From positions 1 through 64,000 of the forward strand of contig NZ_FNZU01000006.1 of assembly GCF_900109325.1 (NCBI RefSeq): DNA of 64,000 bases, written 5' to 3'. The position numbers and the translations under genes are program-made. Under the pieces are notes generated by a model. It was not told where the DNA came from and did no database searches. It saw nothing but the letters and a program-made list of their open reading frames with translations. Each line of letters begins with the position of its first letter. Position 1 is the stretch's first letter. The DNA comes from Alkalibacterium pelagium (GTDB lineage Bacteria; Bacillota; Bacilli; Lactobacillales; Carnobacteriaceae_A). This document shows, piece after piece, positions 55,857 to 64,000 of the stretch.

Positions 55857-57116
55857 ATGATGAAGCATACTGAGTTAAATAGCCTTGAAGCCGATAGACT
55901 TCTACGCGATTCTTTAGAAGGATTCACTGAGGCCTCCCTATTCCCTGCTGACCAGCTGACAAAAATTTCCTTATGGAAAAAGATCTGGAATGAAAAACGT
56001 CTGGAGAAATTACTGACTGATCTGATGGATGACTTGGATCCATACATGTCAGAACTGGCGAATTATGCTGAGGAAATGGATGATAAGCATTCAAACTCGA
56101 TCAGTCGAGTAAAGCATTTAGTTACTGAGACGCTTGAAGAGATCGATGAGAAACGTCTCCTCTTTGATCGGCCGTTCCTGACTTACTTTATGTCTCATGG
56201 CTATATGGATGTGGCGGAACACTTTATCGAGCGGGCCAAAAAAGAAGATCCGAATCTGAAAAATGAAGAGATTTTTCAGGCACTTAGAAATGTCTGGATC
56301 ATGAACAGTCTCCAGCTTCTGTGGGATCAGCCTCTCACCCTCACCTCCCCTATGTACGCCTACAGTATGCTCTACCCATACACTGATAATCTTCTGGATG
56401 ATCCTGAAGTGAGTGGTGAAATAAAAAAAGCATTCAATGATAGACTCAAGCTTGTCTTGTCGGGAGAATCGATTGAAGGAACAAGTATTGTTGAAGCACG
56501 GATATTCGACCTTGTCAGAGATATTCACTCAACCTTCCAGCCTGAAAGATATCCAGAGGTATGCGAGAGTATTATGCTTATTCAATCAGCACAAATTAAG
56601 AGTATGAAGCAATGTGACAAAGAAAAACTGACTAAAGAAAATCTGCTTGAAATCAGTTTTTACAAAGGCGGAACGTCAGTGTTGGCTGATGCTTTCCTTG
56701 TGAAAGCATCACTGAGTGATGAAGAGATGCTGTTCAGTTACCAGTACGGTGCATTCCTACAGCTTCTGGATGATCTGCAGGATAAGGATGAAGATGCAGA
56801 ACAAGGCAATCAGACCCTTTTCTCCAGGCTCGAGTCACATGAAAAAGCAGATGGTGAGATCCGTCAGCTCATAGCGTACATTTACTCAGTCAATTCAAAA
56901 TCGGCTTTAGATTCAAGACATGCCTCGTTACTGAAAGATGTTATCAGCCAATGTACACTACTCATGATAATGGAAGCAGTAGGCAGGCACCCAGGCATTA
57001 TCTCGACAGCCTTTTACAAAGAACTTGAAGCCTGTTCAAAAGTCAGGTTGTCCTTTTATAAAAAGCTTAATGACAAGATCAGCACATTCATCAAGGAGTC
57101 CGAACTGATGAGCTGA
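55857..57116 (+). CDS. Class I isoprenoid-synthase-like protein
   Basis: The 419-residue, all-helical protein carries two Asp-rich motifs placed as in trans-prenyltransferases and squalene/phytoene-type synthases. These are DNLLDD at 177-182 and DDLQDKDED at 305-313, about 125 residues apart. KGGTSVLADAFL at 270-281 matches the position of the KT/KG element before the second motif. These would bind the diphosphate through magnesium. The N-terminal about 150 residues have no obvious match. It stands alone with no mevalonate, carotenoid or hopanoid genes nearby. It could be a prenyl synthase, a terpene cyclase-like enzyme or an inactive relative. ATG 55857 has a weak site, GACGTGAG. Confidence 0.65.
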   Translation: MMKHTELNSLEADRLLRDSLEGFTEASLFPADQLTKISLWKKIWNEKRLEKLLTDLMDDLDPYMSELANYAEEMDDKHSNSISRVKHLVTETLEEIDEKRLLFDRPFLTYFMSHGYMDVAEHFIERAKKEDPNLKNEEIFQALRNVWIMNSLQLLWDQPLTLTSPMYAYSMLYPYTDNLLDDPEVSGEIKKAFNDRLKLVLSGESIEGTSIVEARIFDLVRDIHSTFQPERYPEVCESIMLIQSAQIKSMKQCDKEKLTKENLLEISFYKGGTSVLADAFLVKASLSDEEMLFSYQYGAFLQLLDDLQDKDEDAEQGNQTLFSRLESHEKADGEIRQLIAYIYSVNSKSALDSRHASLLKDVISQCTLLMIMEAVGRHPGIISTAFYKELEACSKVRLSFYKKLNDKISTFIKESELMS

Positions 57117-57135
57117 CTTGATTCCTTTGATAGTT

Positions 57136-57179
57136 AACAGACCCCTTCCACCAGGACTGGTCCTGATGGAGGGGGTCTT
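57136..57179. terminator. Long perfect hairpin between convergent genes
   Basis: AGACCCCTTCCACCAGGAC pairs with GTCCTGATGGAGGGGGTCT around a two-base loop, with one or two mismatches in 19 pairs. Flanking T runs are weak, but the position between convergent genes supports termination. Confidence 0.7.
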
Positions 57180-57193
57180 ATAGTATTCTGAAA

Positions 57194-58096
57194 TCAGTTA
57201 CCTTTCAGCATATCTTCTGCCATTTTGCGGTAGTCTTCCAGACCAGATGATTCGGCAAACTCGGCAATGGTTATGGCTTGAATAGAAAGGCGTTGGATTG
57301 TGTGCTCTTTCATCTTGGGCCAGGTCCGTCCACCGGCTGCTCTGTAAGCTTCAATCAGCTTGTCCAAACCTTCTTCACCAAACAACATATAGATAGCTGA
57401 AAAATCGATCGACGGATCAGAACCTTCCGCTTCAGTCCAGTCGATGATCCCTGTGACCCGATTGTCGTCACCGACAAGAGTGTGTCCTGGGAATAAGTCT
57501 CCGTGAACCATAACTGTGTGTTTCGGCCAGTAAGTCTCATCGTTTACCCAGGTCTGCCACTGCTTCCAGAGTTTGACATCAACAGTGTAGTTGTTTTTGA
57601 TCTTGTTCATCCGACTCTTTAACGTACTCCTTACCTCTTCGGCAGAATAGACGTTCACTCCTGCTTCACTCGCTTCATCCAGCGGCAGATTATGCAGGGC
57701 AGCAAGGCTCTGTCCGAGTGAGGTGATGTACGCTTCAGGAACAGCTTCCGGGTCAAATACCCAGTTCGGTTCCTGAGTGTCAGGGTCGGTTGTAACGGCA
57801 GGCTTACCTGTCAGCTTTTTATATATTATCAAGTCATCAGACACTATCTGCCAGACTGGGACCTCAAAGATCGACTGCTTTCTGCTGATGAAATCAAGAA
57901 TTCTCTTTTCTTCCATGATTTTATCGTAGACGTCTTTTCGCCTGGGAATTCTGCAGACCCATTCCTGTCCGGTTATATCTTCTGCAAAGATGACCTCAAA
58001 ATCCAGTCCCATGGATTCGACTGTCATGGATGCTTCGACCAGATCGATTCCAGATGATGCTGCCTGTTCTCTAACGCGTTTTGTTGTGTCGTTCAT
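57194..58096 (-). CDS. Macrolide 2'-phosphotransferase-like kinase (Mph family)
   Basis: The 300-residue protein is an aminoglycoside/choline-kinase-fold phosphotransferase most like Mph enzymes. It shows VMVHGDLFPGHTLV near 200 (catalytic Asp, with the FPGH/YPGH wording typical of Mph) and GIIDWTEAEGSDPSIDF near 222 (metal-binding Asp). The N-lobe has EWVCRIPRRKDV near 45 for ATP. Mph enzymes inactivate macrolides by phosphorylating the desosamine 2'-OH; chromosomal homologues may have other substrates. ATG 58096 follows GGGGGAAAG and lies inside the end of the DUF3784 gene. Confidence 0.82.
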   Translation of the reverse strand: MNDTTKRVREQAASSGIDLVEASMTVESMGLDFEVIFAEDITGQEWVCRIPRRKDVYDKIMEEKRILDFISRKQSIFEVPVWQIVSDDLIIYKKLTGKPAVTTDPDTQEPNWVFDPEAVPEAYITSLGQSLAALHNLPLDEASEAGVNVYSAEEVRSTLKSRMNKIKNNYTVDVKLWKQWQTWVNDETYWPKHTVMVHGDLFPGHTLVGDDNRVTGIIDWTEAEGSDPSIDFSAIYMLFGEEGLDKLIEAYRAAGGRTWPKMKEHTIQRLSIQAITIAEFAESSGLEDYRKMAEDMLKGN

Positions 58097-58418
58097 TATA
58101 TTCTTTCCCCCGTGTCGTATTTCCATCATACCTTTGTGCGATGACCAGCATGATTACTGTCCAAATTAGAAAGATGATCGTGACCGGTGTTGGAGGAATA
58201 CTGATACCCAGAAATTCCAGCAGAGCCATAAGCAGAAATGCTCCTCCACTGGTATAAGCGTAGATGCCTAGAAAGCGGCTTAGACCTTCAGTATCTACCT
58301 TTTTCTTTTTTTCTTTAGGCGTTGTATTATACCCTGCAATCAGCATGTCCCACTTCAGAACATGCACGGCGAAGCCAATGACCAGCAGGAGGATGCCCAT
58401 GAACAGATAAGTCCACAT
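58071..58418 (-). CDS. DUF3784 family membrane protein
   Basis: The 115-residue protein has three predicted membrane segments. After the first it carries the DUF3784 signature LIAGYNTTPKEKKKKVD (28-44), followed by GLSRFLGIYAYTSG. No function is known for this family. It overlaps the kinase gene by 26 bases, so the two are translated together. Confidence 0.8.
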   Translation of the reverse strand: MWTYLFMGILLLVIGFAVHVLKWDMLIAGYNTTPKEKKKKVDTEGLSRFLGIYAYTSGGAFLLMALLEFLGISIPPTPVTIIFLIWTVIMLVIAQRYDGNTTRGKEYNERHNKTR

Positions 58419-58450
58419 ATTGTTTCCTTCTTTCCAGGTTAAATTTACTA

Positions 58451-59011
58451 TTAGTTATCAGAATGATACTTTTGAGGACGCCAGTTGCCATCAGAGGCCT
58501 GTTTCAGAAAATCATAGGTCTGAAAGGCACTTGCGTTGGATCCGAATACATCGGGGCCTTTTTCCTTCGAGATGGCACCAAGCTCATATAAAATCCACGT
58601 CATGTACTTTTCCGCCCAATTCTTGTCAGTCACCTGATAGAGGCGAGACAAAGCGATGGCATCTCTATCTTCGAAGATGTCATCCAATGTGCGTCCCCTG
58701 CTCTTTTCAATTTTGATAAAGGCGCTTAAAATATCAAAAAAGCTGTCTCTCTGCTGGACTGAAATTACTCCGGAATGGGTCATGACTTTGAAAACAGCCA
58801 GAAGTTCAATAATTTCTTTGTAATCGGGAAGGTTCAGATTACTGAGAATCTTCTGACTGTGTTCTCTCGTTTCTTCCATTGCGCTGATAAACAGCTTGAA
58901 CTTACTTAGTTCCTCCTCGAATACAGGACCTTCTTTTTTAAAATCCGGGTTGAAATACAGGTATTCTCTAACCCAGGGTTTCTCTTCTATCAGTTCAGTC
59001 AGTTCAGACAT
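58451..59011 (-). CDS. Conserved-looking protein of unknown function
   Basis: I do not recognise this 186-residue protein. It is soluble, largely helical and charged, with no signal or membrane segment. Blocks such as FNPDFKKEGPVFEEEL near 20 and RLYQVTDKNWAEKYMTWIL near 125 may be diagnostic. It starts 12 bases after the patatin-like gene (AAGGAGCG upstream) and is followed at 32 bases by the DUF3784 gene, so it belongs to this minus-strand unit. Confidence 0.65.
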   Translation of the reverse strand: MSELTELIEEKPWVREYLYFNPDFKKEGPVFEEELSKFKLFISAMEETREHSQKILSNLNLPDYKEIIELLAVFKVMTHSGVISVQQRDSFFDILSAFIKIEKSRGRTLDDIFEDRDAIALSRLYQVTDKNWAEKYMTWILYELGAISKEKGPDVFGSNASAFQTYDFLKQASDGNWRPQKYHSDN

Positions 59012-59023
59012 GATACGCTCCTT

Positions 59024-59866
59024 TTAAGCATAGATATAGTGTTTAAGTTCATCCAGTCGTGCTGCAGTATCTTTTACACCTAAGTCGTACATCATTTGAA
59101 GCTTGTCTGGGTCACGTTCCAGCCGCTTGATTGGAATCGCTACAGAAGGACGGATAACGAAGGCCTCTTTCGTTTGCTCATCCTTTGTAATCTGTTCTAC
59201 AGTATTGTTGTAGTTACGGTATCGCTGTTTCAAGGTCTCTTTAAACTGCGGATACTTTTTATACCACTGATCGATCAGGAAAGGGTTTGGCTTTGATTTT
59301 CTGTAGTCAAGTGGACGGGTGAGTATTACGATTTTTTTATCGTAACCCAGATCACCGGCTTGCTTATAAGGAATACTGTCGGCCACACCTCCATCCAGAT
59401 AAGGAATCCCTTCTAGGTCCACAGGTTTTGATACAAAAGGCATGGACCCTGATGCTCTAAGAGTTTCCATCTGTCTGAACGGATCAGTGATTTGCTTGTA
59501 TTCAGCTTCTCCAGTTTCCATATTAGTTACAGTGGCATAAAAATCGATGCCGGAGGTTTTGAAGCTCTGTTCATCAAAGACATCCAGCGAATAAGGGACC
59601 GTATAATAAGCAAATTCCTTATTGATGATGTCACCTGTCTTGAGTAGATGCCTCATACCCATGTAGCGTTTATCTTTTAAATAGGTCTTGTTGTACCTGA
59701 GTGCTCTGCCATGCTGTCCTGAAGCATAGTTTATGCCGAACAAAGCTCCCGCTGATACAGTCACCATTCCGTCAACTTTTATTCTTTCGTTCATTAATGT
59801 ATCCAATACACCTGCTGTATAGAGGCCTCTCATGCCCCCACCTTCCAGCACCATTCCTACCGACAT
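59024..59866 (-). CDS. Patatin-like phospholipase
   Basis: The 280-residue protein has the patatin catalytic plan. The oxyanion-hole loop is LEGGGMRGLYTAGVLD at 7-22, the nucleophile Ser is in TVSAGALFG near 38-46, and the dyad Asp is in LDGGVADSIP near 155. It is a cytosolic lipid acyl hydrolase of the YjjU type; its lipid is unknown. The nucleophile elbow reads VTVSAG, with Thr where the family has Gly. It is followed by the unknown 186-residue gene and preceded by a cardiolipin synthase gene. Confidence 0.88.
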   Translation of the reverse strand: MSVGMVLEGGGMRGLYTAGVLDTLMNERIKVDGMVTVSAGALFGINYASGQHGRALRYNKTYLKDKRYMGMRHLLKTGDIINKEFAYYTVPYSLDVFDEQSFKTSGIDFYATVTNMETGEAEYKQITDPFRQMETLRASGSMPFVSKPVDLEGIPYLDGGVADSIPYKQAGDLGYDKKIVILTRPLDYRKSKPNPFLIDQWYKKYPQFKETLKQRYRNYNNTVEQITKDEQTKEAFVIRPSVAIPIKRLERDPDKLQMMYDLGVKDTAARLDELKHYIYA

Positions 59867-59921
59867 CTTCTCACCTTTTCAAACATTTTTTATCATTCTT
59901 TCAGCTTACCATATCCAGTCA

Positions 59922-61406
59922 TTATAGTATTGGAGAAAACAGCCTGCTGATCTGTCTCTTCATTTTCTCGCTTCTACTTATTCCTCTGATCATCTCTTTA
60001 GTCAAAACATGCGAAACTTCAGCGTCTTCTTTAAAGAGCTCGACCTGCTTTTCTGCTAAGCGCTGATCGTAGATGAAGGCAGTAACTTCAAAATTCAGAC
60101 GAAAGCTTCTGATATCAAAATTTGCCGTACCAATTGACAGCAGTTCGTCATCCACAACTACTGCTTTTGAGTGCAGAAATCCTTTATCATAGACCAGAAC
60201 CTCTGCCCCCAAGTCGATCAGTTCACCTATAAAACTCAAAGTCGCACGGTAAATCAAAGGGTGGTCCGGTTTGTTTGGTATCATTACCTTTACCTCGGTG
60301 CCGGACATGATCGCAATTTTCATTGCTTCCATGAGCCCATCATCGGGGATAAAGTAAGGAGTCTGGATGTAAATGGATTTCTTTGCCATACTGATCATTT
60401 TAATGAAGCCCTTTTTAATCGCTTCTGATTCATTGTCCGGCCCGCTGGAAACGATTTGCACGTAACTCGTCCCCTTACTATGTGAGGGCGGAAAATATCT
60501 GTCAGCATACTCAAGCATATGATCAGGTACAGCCGCATTCCAGTCCATGAAAAATCGGCTCTGCAGAGTCCGGACTGCATGCCCTTCGATTCTTAGATGC
60601 GTGTCTCTCCAGTACCCCATTTTTTCATAAAGGCCTAAATAGTCATTGCCGATATTGAAGCCACCTGTATACCCAATCCCTCCGTCTATAATTGCCAGTT
60701 TACGGTGCATTCTGTAATTGGTGCGTAAACTGATTGGAAGGAACTTCGGCCCGAGAAACGGTTCTGCAACTCCCCCTAGCTCATGAAGGCGATCAAAAAA
60801 CCCTTTACTCATGGCTTTTGCGCCAGCCGGTTCGTACAGCAACTTAACTTTTACCCCCTGCTCTGCCTTTTGTTCCAAGGCACGCAGGACCTTGCTGCCG
60901 ATCTCATCCATCCGGAAAATAAAATAAATCATATGAATATGGTGACGTGCTTTATCAATGTCCTTGATCAGCTGATCGAATTTGTCTTCACCATTTGCAA
61001 TAATCGACACACTATTATTAGTTGTAAGAGGTGATTGATTGCTCTCCAGAAGCAGGCTGATCAGCTTGATCGGTTGCCTCTGAAGTAGTGTCTCCGGAAC
61101 ATGCAGTTTCTCTGATTTGATCAGCTCTTTTTGTAATTCGACAACTTTTGGCAAGCCGATTTCTTCAAGAATATCATCATTAAAGAGAGAGAGGTATAAC
61201 AACTTTCTGCCAAGAAACAGATACGCAATGATCCCGATTCCCGGCAAAAGAGTAAGCAGAAGGAGCCAGGCCCAGGTTGAAGCGACATCGCGCTTTTCCT
61301 CACTAAAAACGATATAGTAACTGAATGCAGTGTTAAGTGAAACAATTGCAAGTAAAATGACAGTCAATAGGATCATCTGAGTCTCCTTAAATCTTAATAG
61401 ATTCAT
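59922..61406 (-). CDS. cls: Cardiolipin synthase
   Basis: The enzyme condenses two phosphatidylglycerols into cardiolipin. The 494-residue protein has two N-terminal membrane segments (about 9-30 and 40-62). Two phospholipase-D HKD motifs follow: HRKLAIIDGGIGYTGGFN near 232 and HSKAVVVDDELLSIGTANFD near 412. Length and layout are those of ClsA-type enzymes. The start at 61406 has an AAGGAGAC site. It is one of two HKD proteins in tandem. Confidence 0.93.
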   Translation of the reverse strand: MNLLRFKETQMILLTVILLAIVSLNTAFSYYIVFSEEKRDVASTWAWLLLLTLLPGIGIIAYLFLGRKLLYLSLFNDDILEEIGLPKVVELQKELIKSEKLHVPETLLQRQPIKLISLLLESNQSPLTTNNSVSIIANGEDKFDQLIKDIDKARHHIHMIYFIFRMDEIGSKVLRALEQKAEQGVKVKLLYEPAGAKAMSKGFFDRLHELGGVAEPFLGPKFLPISLRTNYRMHRKLAIIDGGIGYTGGFNIGNDYLGLYEKMGYWRDTHLRIEGHAVRTLQSRFFMDWNAAVPDHMLEYADRYFPPSHSKGTSYVQIVSSGPDNESEAIKKGFIKMISMAKKSIYIQTPYFIPDDGLMEAMKIAIMSGTEVKVMIPNKPDHPLIYRATLSFIGELIDLGAEVLVYDKGFLHSKAVVVDDELLSIGTANFDIRSFRLNFEVTAFIYDQRLAEKQVELFKEDAEVSHVLTKEMIRGISRSEKMKRQISRLFSPIL

Positions 61407-61511
61407 TTTACAACAATGACGAATGACTATCTAGCCTGAAGAGATCACCCATTAAAATTCACTTAGTTTAAAACGTTGAACAGGTTAAAATTTAACTTAT
61501 TGACATATTGA

Positions 61512-62942
61512 CTACAGAATATCTTCAAAAAAGTACATTATCCAGAAAGCTGCAGCTAGCTGTCTTTTTTTCATTTTAGGAGTCTTTTTAGGCTTAATGG
61601 GACTTTTAACCGGATCAGGTCTGTTTTCAATAACTGGGACACTTTGTCTCATAAGCGTGTGTATGTTTTCAGTCAGATCCTGAGCCAACTGTATACTGTC
61701 GATCACCACCATATTTTCTGTGCTCAAAAAGGCACTCCTTGGATCGAGATTGAAGGACCCAATTAGACTCAGACGATCATCAATGACATAGGCTTTTCCA
61801 TGAATCGATCCTTCCCCCTGATACTCATAGATCTGATCTGCCTTCTGAGCAAGAAAATTTCTATATTTTATCTGACCGGAAAGCGCAAATGGATTAGGCG
61901 AACTTAAAGAGGAATTAGTCAGATAGTAGACGTTTGCATCTTTAGATCCAAAATCAAAATAGCGCTGCATTTCTTTTCCAGGAACAACAAATGGACTTTG
62001 GATTAGTACAGACGTCTCTGCATGATGTATAAGGGCCTGAAGTACTTTCAAAATATAAGGATCTTTTTTTAACCGTTCAACTGGATTTGTAATCAATGTG
62101 ATCTTTCGTGTAGGTCTGGCTAATGATTCCCAGTCAATCATCTGGTTAAATGCATCTATATCGGATGCTCTCAGTCGGTCGAGAGTGCTAAAGGCTTCTT
62201 TTTGTTTTTTATGAGCCAGTTCGCTGAGCTTGACTGGTACATATCGGTTCATTTCTTTAGTAAAGGGGTGTGTCCAGAGTTCTTCGAAATAGGTAAGAAA
62301 CTGACTGATGCAGCTTTCTTGAACAGTGGCCTCTTTTCTTTTAACAATCAGCACGTCTCGGTCTTCGACACTTTCTCCTTCAAATTTACCTAGATGGAAA
62401 CGGTCTTCAAGGTTTCTTCCCCCTGTCATAGCAAAAGTATCGTCCACAATTAGAATCTTGTCATGCATGAGGTTATTCCAGCGCCAGGGTATAAGTCTAG
62501 AATTTCGTTCATAAAAACGCAGCTTAATGAACGGATGCTTGACCAGCGCCCAGTAGACAGAGTCTTTTTCACCGATCAAATTCTGTCCCATGCCATCGAA
62601 AATGATATGGACAACTACTCCACGGTCAGCTGCTTCAAGAATCTGACCATAGAACACGTCGCTGACGGTGCCATTAGTGATGGCGAAATAAGCTATCTTT
62701 ATGGACACCTGTGCCTGTTCAATTAAATTGATACGGGCATGTAGTGAAAAAGGCCTGTGTTCAATGATTAGTGCTTTGTCTGGTCCTTCTTCATTTCCAT
62801 AAAAGCGTTCGATGTCGCTCTCTTTAACTTTCAGACAATCAGGGGCTTTGATGTAAATGAACAGAACCGCAGTGGTTATGAATACATACAAAAAATATAG
62901 AAGGATGATGATTAAAGGCCATATTAATAGATCGATCCACAT
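61512..62942 (-). CDS. Phospholipase D/cardiolipin-synthase-like protein (ClsC-like)
   Basis: The 476-residue protein has one N-terminal membrane segment (about 3-28). Two HKD motifs follow: HDKILIVDDTFAMTGGRN near 160 and HGKAYVIDDRLSLIGSFN near 385. A very basic C-terminal tail (RPDPVKSPIKPKKTPKMKKR) ends it. It resembles the YmdC/ClsC group rather than ClsA. Its substrate could be phosphatidylglycerol, phosphatidylethanolamine or another phosphatidyl lipid. ATG 62942 follows AGGGGAGAG; the upstream in-frame ATG is not used. The gene begins the minus-strand lipid-related run. Confidence 0.85.
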   Translation of the reverse strand: MWIDLLIWPLIIILLYFLYVFITTAVLFIYIKAPDCLKVKESDIERFYGNEEGPDKALIIEHRPFSLHARINLIEQAQVSIKIAYFAITNGTVSDVFYGQILEAADRGVVVHIIFDGMGQNLIGEKDSVYWALVKHPFIKLRFYERNSRLIPWRWNNLMHDKILIVDDTFAMTGGRNLEDRFHLGKFEGESVEDRDVLIVKRKEATVQESCISQFLTYFEELWTHPFTKEMNRYVPVKLSELAHKKQKEAFSTLDRLRASDIDAFNQMIDWESLARPTRKITLITNPVERLKKDPYILKVLQALIHHAETSVLIQSPFVVPGKEMQRYFDFGSKDANVYYLTNSSLSSPNPFALSGQIKYRNFLAQKADQIYEYQGEGSIHGKAYVIDDRLSLIGSFNLDPRSAFLSTENMVVIDSIQLAQDLTENIHTLMRQSVPVIENRPDPVKSPIKPKKTPKMKKRQLAAAFWIMYFFEDIL

Positions 62943-62960
62943 TATGTCTCTCCCCTTTTT

Positions 62961-62975
62961 AGTGCGCGCTTTCAT
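62961..62975 (-). promoter_or_regulatory. Candidate cre site before the ClsC-like gene
   Basis: ATGAAAGCGCGCACT on the minus strand matches the cre consensus at all but one position, the W before the last trio. It lies 20 bases before the start codon. It is a weaker case than the site at 55682. Confidence 0.35.
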
Positions 62976-63207
62976 TTATAGCTATAGGAGCAGTTAAAAA
63001 GTAGTTAATTTTATTTACCCGATTTAATAAAAAAAGATACCTGATCTACATAAGCAGATAAGCATCAGTATTAAGACTTCTGAACATAAGGACAGCCATT
63101 ATTAATATGCTATAACCAACTGATTGTTCTCTTTTGATAATAAAAGTTTACCATAAAATGATTCATTCTATATAAAGAAACACCAGCATCTTTTCCATAA
63201 TGTCGTT
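62976..63207. other. Intergenic spacer, no gene seen
   Basis: This A+T-rich spacer lies between the ClsC-like gene and the terminator of the hydrolase gene. No reading frame or strong promoter pair is evident. Confidence 0.4.
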
Positions 63208-63237
63208 AAAAAGAGAGCCCGCTTAGTGGACTCTCTT
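63208..63237 (-). terminator. Terminator of the alpha/beta hydrolase gene
   Basis: On the minus strand AGAGAGTCC pairs with GGGCTCTCT around ACTAAGC and T5 follows. It lies about 25 bases after the stop codon. Confidence 0.8.
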
Positions 63238-63259
63238 GGGTATTTCCGGACACTTATTA

Positions 63260-64000
63260 CTAGTCCCTTTCAGTATGTTTCTGAAGGAAATCGATCATGA
63301 TATCGATCACTTCCTGAGTGAAAAAAGGGCCGCCGCCGTGATCAGCTTCGTCTACACAGTAGAAAGTGGAGTCAATGCCTCTCGAGGTGCAGATCATATG
63401 CAGCTCCACGCTCTGCTCAAACGGAACGATCGTGTCTCTATTGCCGTGCATGATCAGTAAGGGGGGATAAGTCACATTGTCTTTTAAATAATGATGAACC
63501 GTCCCTGCCATTTTTCTGTCGACTGCTCCATCTGATAAGAAATCAGCCAGAAGGAGATTTTCTGGACTGGTTGGAACGTCGTGCGAGACTGTCGAGTTGG
63601 GTGTGCTGATGGTCGTCAGATCAGTAACGCCATACAAATCGATTATCCCTTTAATATCTGGAAGAGGACTACTGGACGCATCCAGTTGATCCGTCCCCCA
63701 TGTGGCCCAGCTCAACAGCGCAGTGTGGCCACCGCTGGAATCTCCTGACAGGAATAGGTTAGTAATGTCTACAGGCAGCTCATCGGCATGATCGACCAGG
63801 TAACGGACCGCCGTCTTGCAGTCTTCGACGTGACTGGGAAATGTTGCATCTGGAATAGGCAGGTATTCGACGACTGCCAATATGTATCCACTCGTCACTA
63901 TATCCTTGAAATCAAATATGTGACCATTCAGATTCTGCTTGAACCAGGCTGACCCCTGGACATGAACGACTACAGGGTAGCGTGTCGTGTCGTTACCATG
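63260..64000 (-). CDS. Alpha/beta hydrolase (esterase), 5' end beyond the window
   Basis: The frame is open from the right edge to the stop at 63260, giving 246 residues without a start. An oxyanion-hole HVQGSAWF precedes the visible GTG at 63898, so that codon is internal. The catalytic residues are Ser in GDSSGGHTALL, Asp in MHGNRDTIVPFEQS and His in EADHGGGPFF. This is the HSL/BD-FAE-like esterase layout for short acyl esters; the natural substrate is unknown. The operon position cannot be seen. Confidence 0.88.
   Translation of the reverse strand, partial: HGNDTTRYPVVVHVQGSAWFKQNLNGHIFDFKDIVTSGYILAVVEYLPIPDATFPSHVEDCKTAVRYLVDHADELPVDITNLFLSGDSSGGHTALLSWATWGTDQLDASSSPLPDIKGIIDLYGVTDLTTISTPNSTVSHDVPTSPENLLLADFLSDGAVDRKMAGTVHHYLKDNVTYPPLLIMHGNRDTIVPFEQSVELHMICTSRGIDSTFYCVDEADHGGGPFFTQEVIDIMIDFLQKHTERD

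Noticed and set aside
57194-58096. Firm call of a macrolide-resistance gene
   Set aside because: Motifs fit Mph, but the family includes kinases of other small molecules and the context is lipid-related, so resistance is not claimed.

Overview
The window reads as one chromosomal stretch of a low-to-moderate G+C Gram-positive bacterium of the order Lactobacillales. Evidence: Firmicutes-type Shine-Dalgarno sites, a lysine (L-box) riboswitch, CcpA-like cre sites, a 314-residue thymidylate synthase of the lactobacillar type, and the gene order rbgA-rnhB-dprA-topA-xerC-hslV-hslU followed by plsY/parE-parC. Several exported domains (CtpA, the YpmS-like protein, a lipoprotein) are very rich in Asp/Glu. 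That would suit a marine or alkaliphilic member of Carnobacteriaceae such as Alkalibacterium or Marinilactibacillus; this placement is inference, since no rRNA gene is present.

Layout. 1-345: 5' end of an IS1182-like element running off the left edge. 0.45-5.4 kb: alkD-like glycosylase, a divergent MurE-like ligase, a DUF1846 protein, RNase HI and a cold-shock protein. 5.5-9.0 kb: Uup-type ABC-F protein, thyA and folA. 9.1-13.6 kb: hemolysin-III family protein, YpmS-like protein, msrA-yozE, deoD, ctpA. 13.7-22.4 kb: lepB, rbgA, rnhB, dprA, topA, xerC, hslV, hslU (genome maintenance and protein quality control; trmFO and codY, often in this cluster, are absent). 23.0-28.3 kb: plsY divergent from parE-parC. 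28.5-29.5 kb: a K+-channel/RCK protein. 30.1-36.1 kb: adhE divergent from pflB-pflA, the mixed-acid/ethanol fermentation branch, around a shared regulatory region. 36.2-38.2 kb: Mn-dependent pyrophosphatase and an unknown membrane protein. 38.6-45.75 kb: the lysine/diaminopimelate operon lysC-asd-dapA-dapB-dapH-ykuR-alr2 behind a lysine riboswitch. 45.9-49.5 kb: the fructose operon fruR-fruK-fruA.

From 49.6 kb the content is more accessory: a frameshifted lipoprotein gene, an aldo/keto reductase, an 830-bp A+T-rich gap, two unknown coupled genes, an orphan sugar-binding lipoprotein under a perfect cre site, a class I isoprenoid-synthase-like protein, and a minus-strand run with a macrolide-phosphotransferase-like kinase, a DUF3784 protein, an unknown protein, a patatin-like lipase and two HKD phospholipase-D/cardiolipin-synthase proteins. 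The right edge cuts an alpha/beta hydrolase gene.

Most interesting signals: (1) the isoprenoid-synthase-like protein at 55857-57116; (2) the MurE-like ligase lacking the usual MurE C-terminal motifs; (3) two long non-coding spacers, 22.45-22.9 kb and 29.55-29.9 kb, sharing a degenerate AACTA-type repeat family, the second also holding mutually exclusive hairpins upstream of the K+-channel gene; (4) a near-identical 20-bp block in the pflB and fruR promoter regions; (5) a possible anti-read-through hairpin at the transposase start. I saw no CRISPR array, tRNA or rRNA gene, and no clear phage or defence island.
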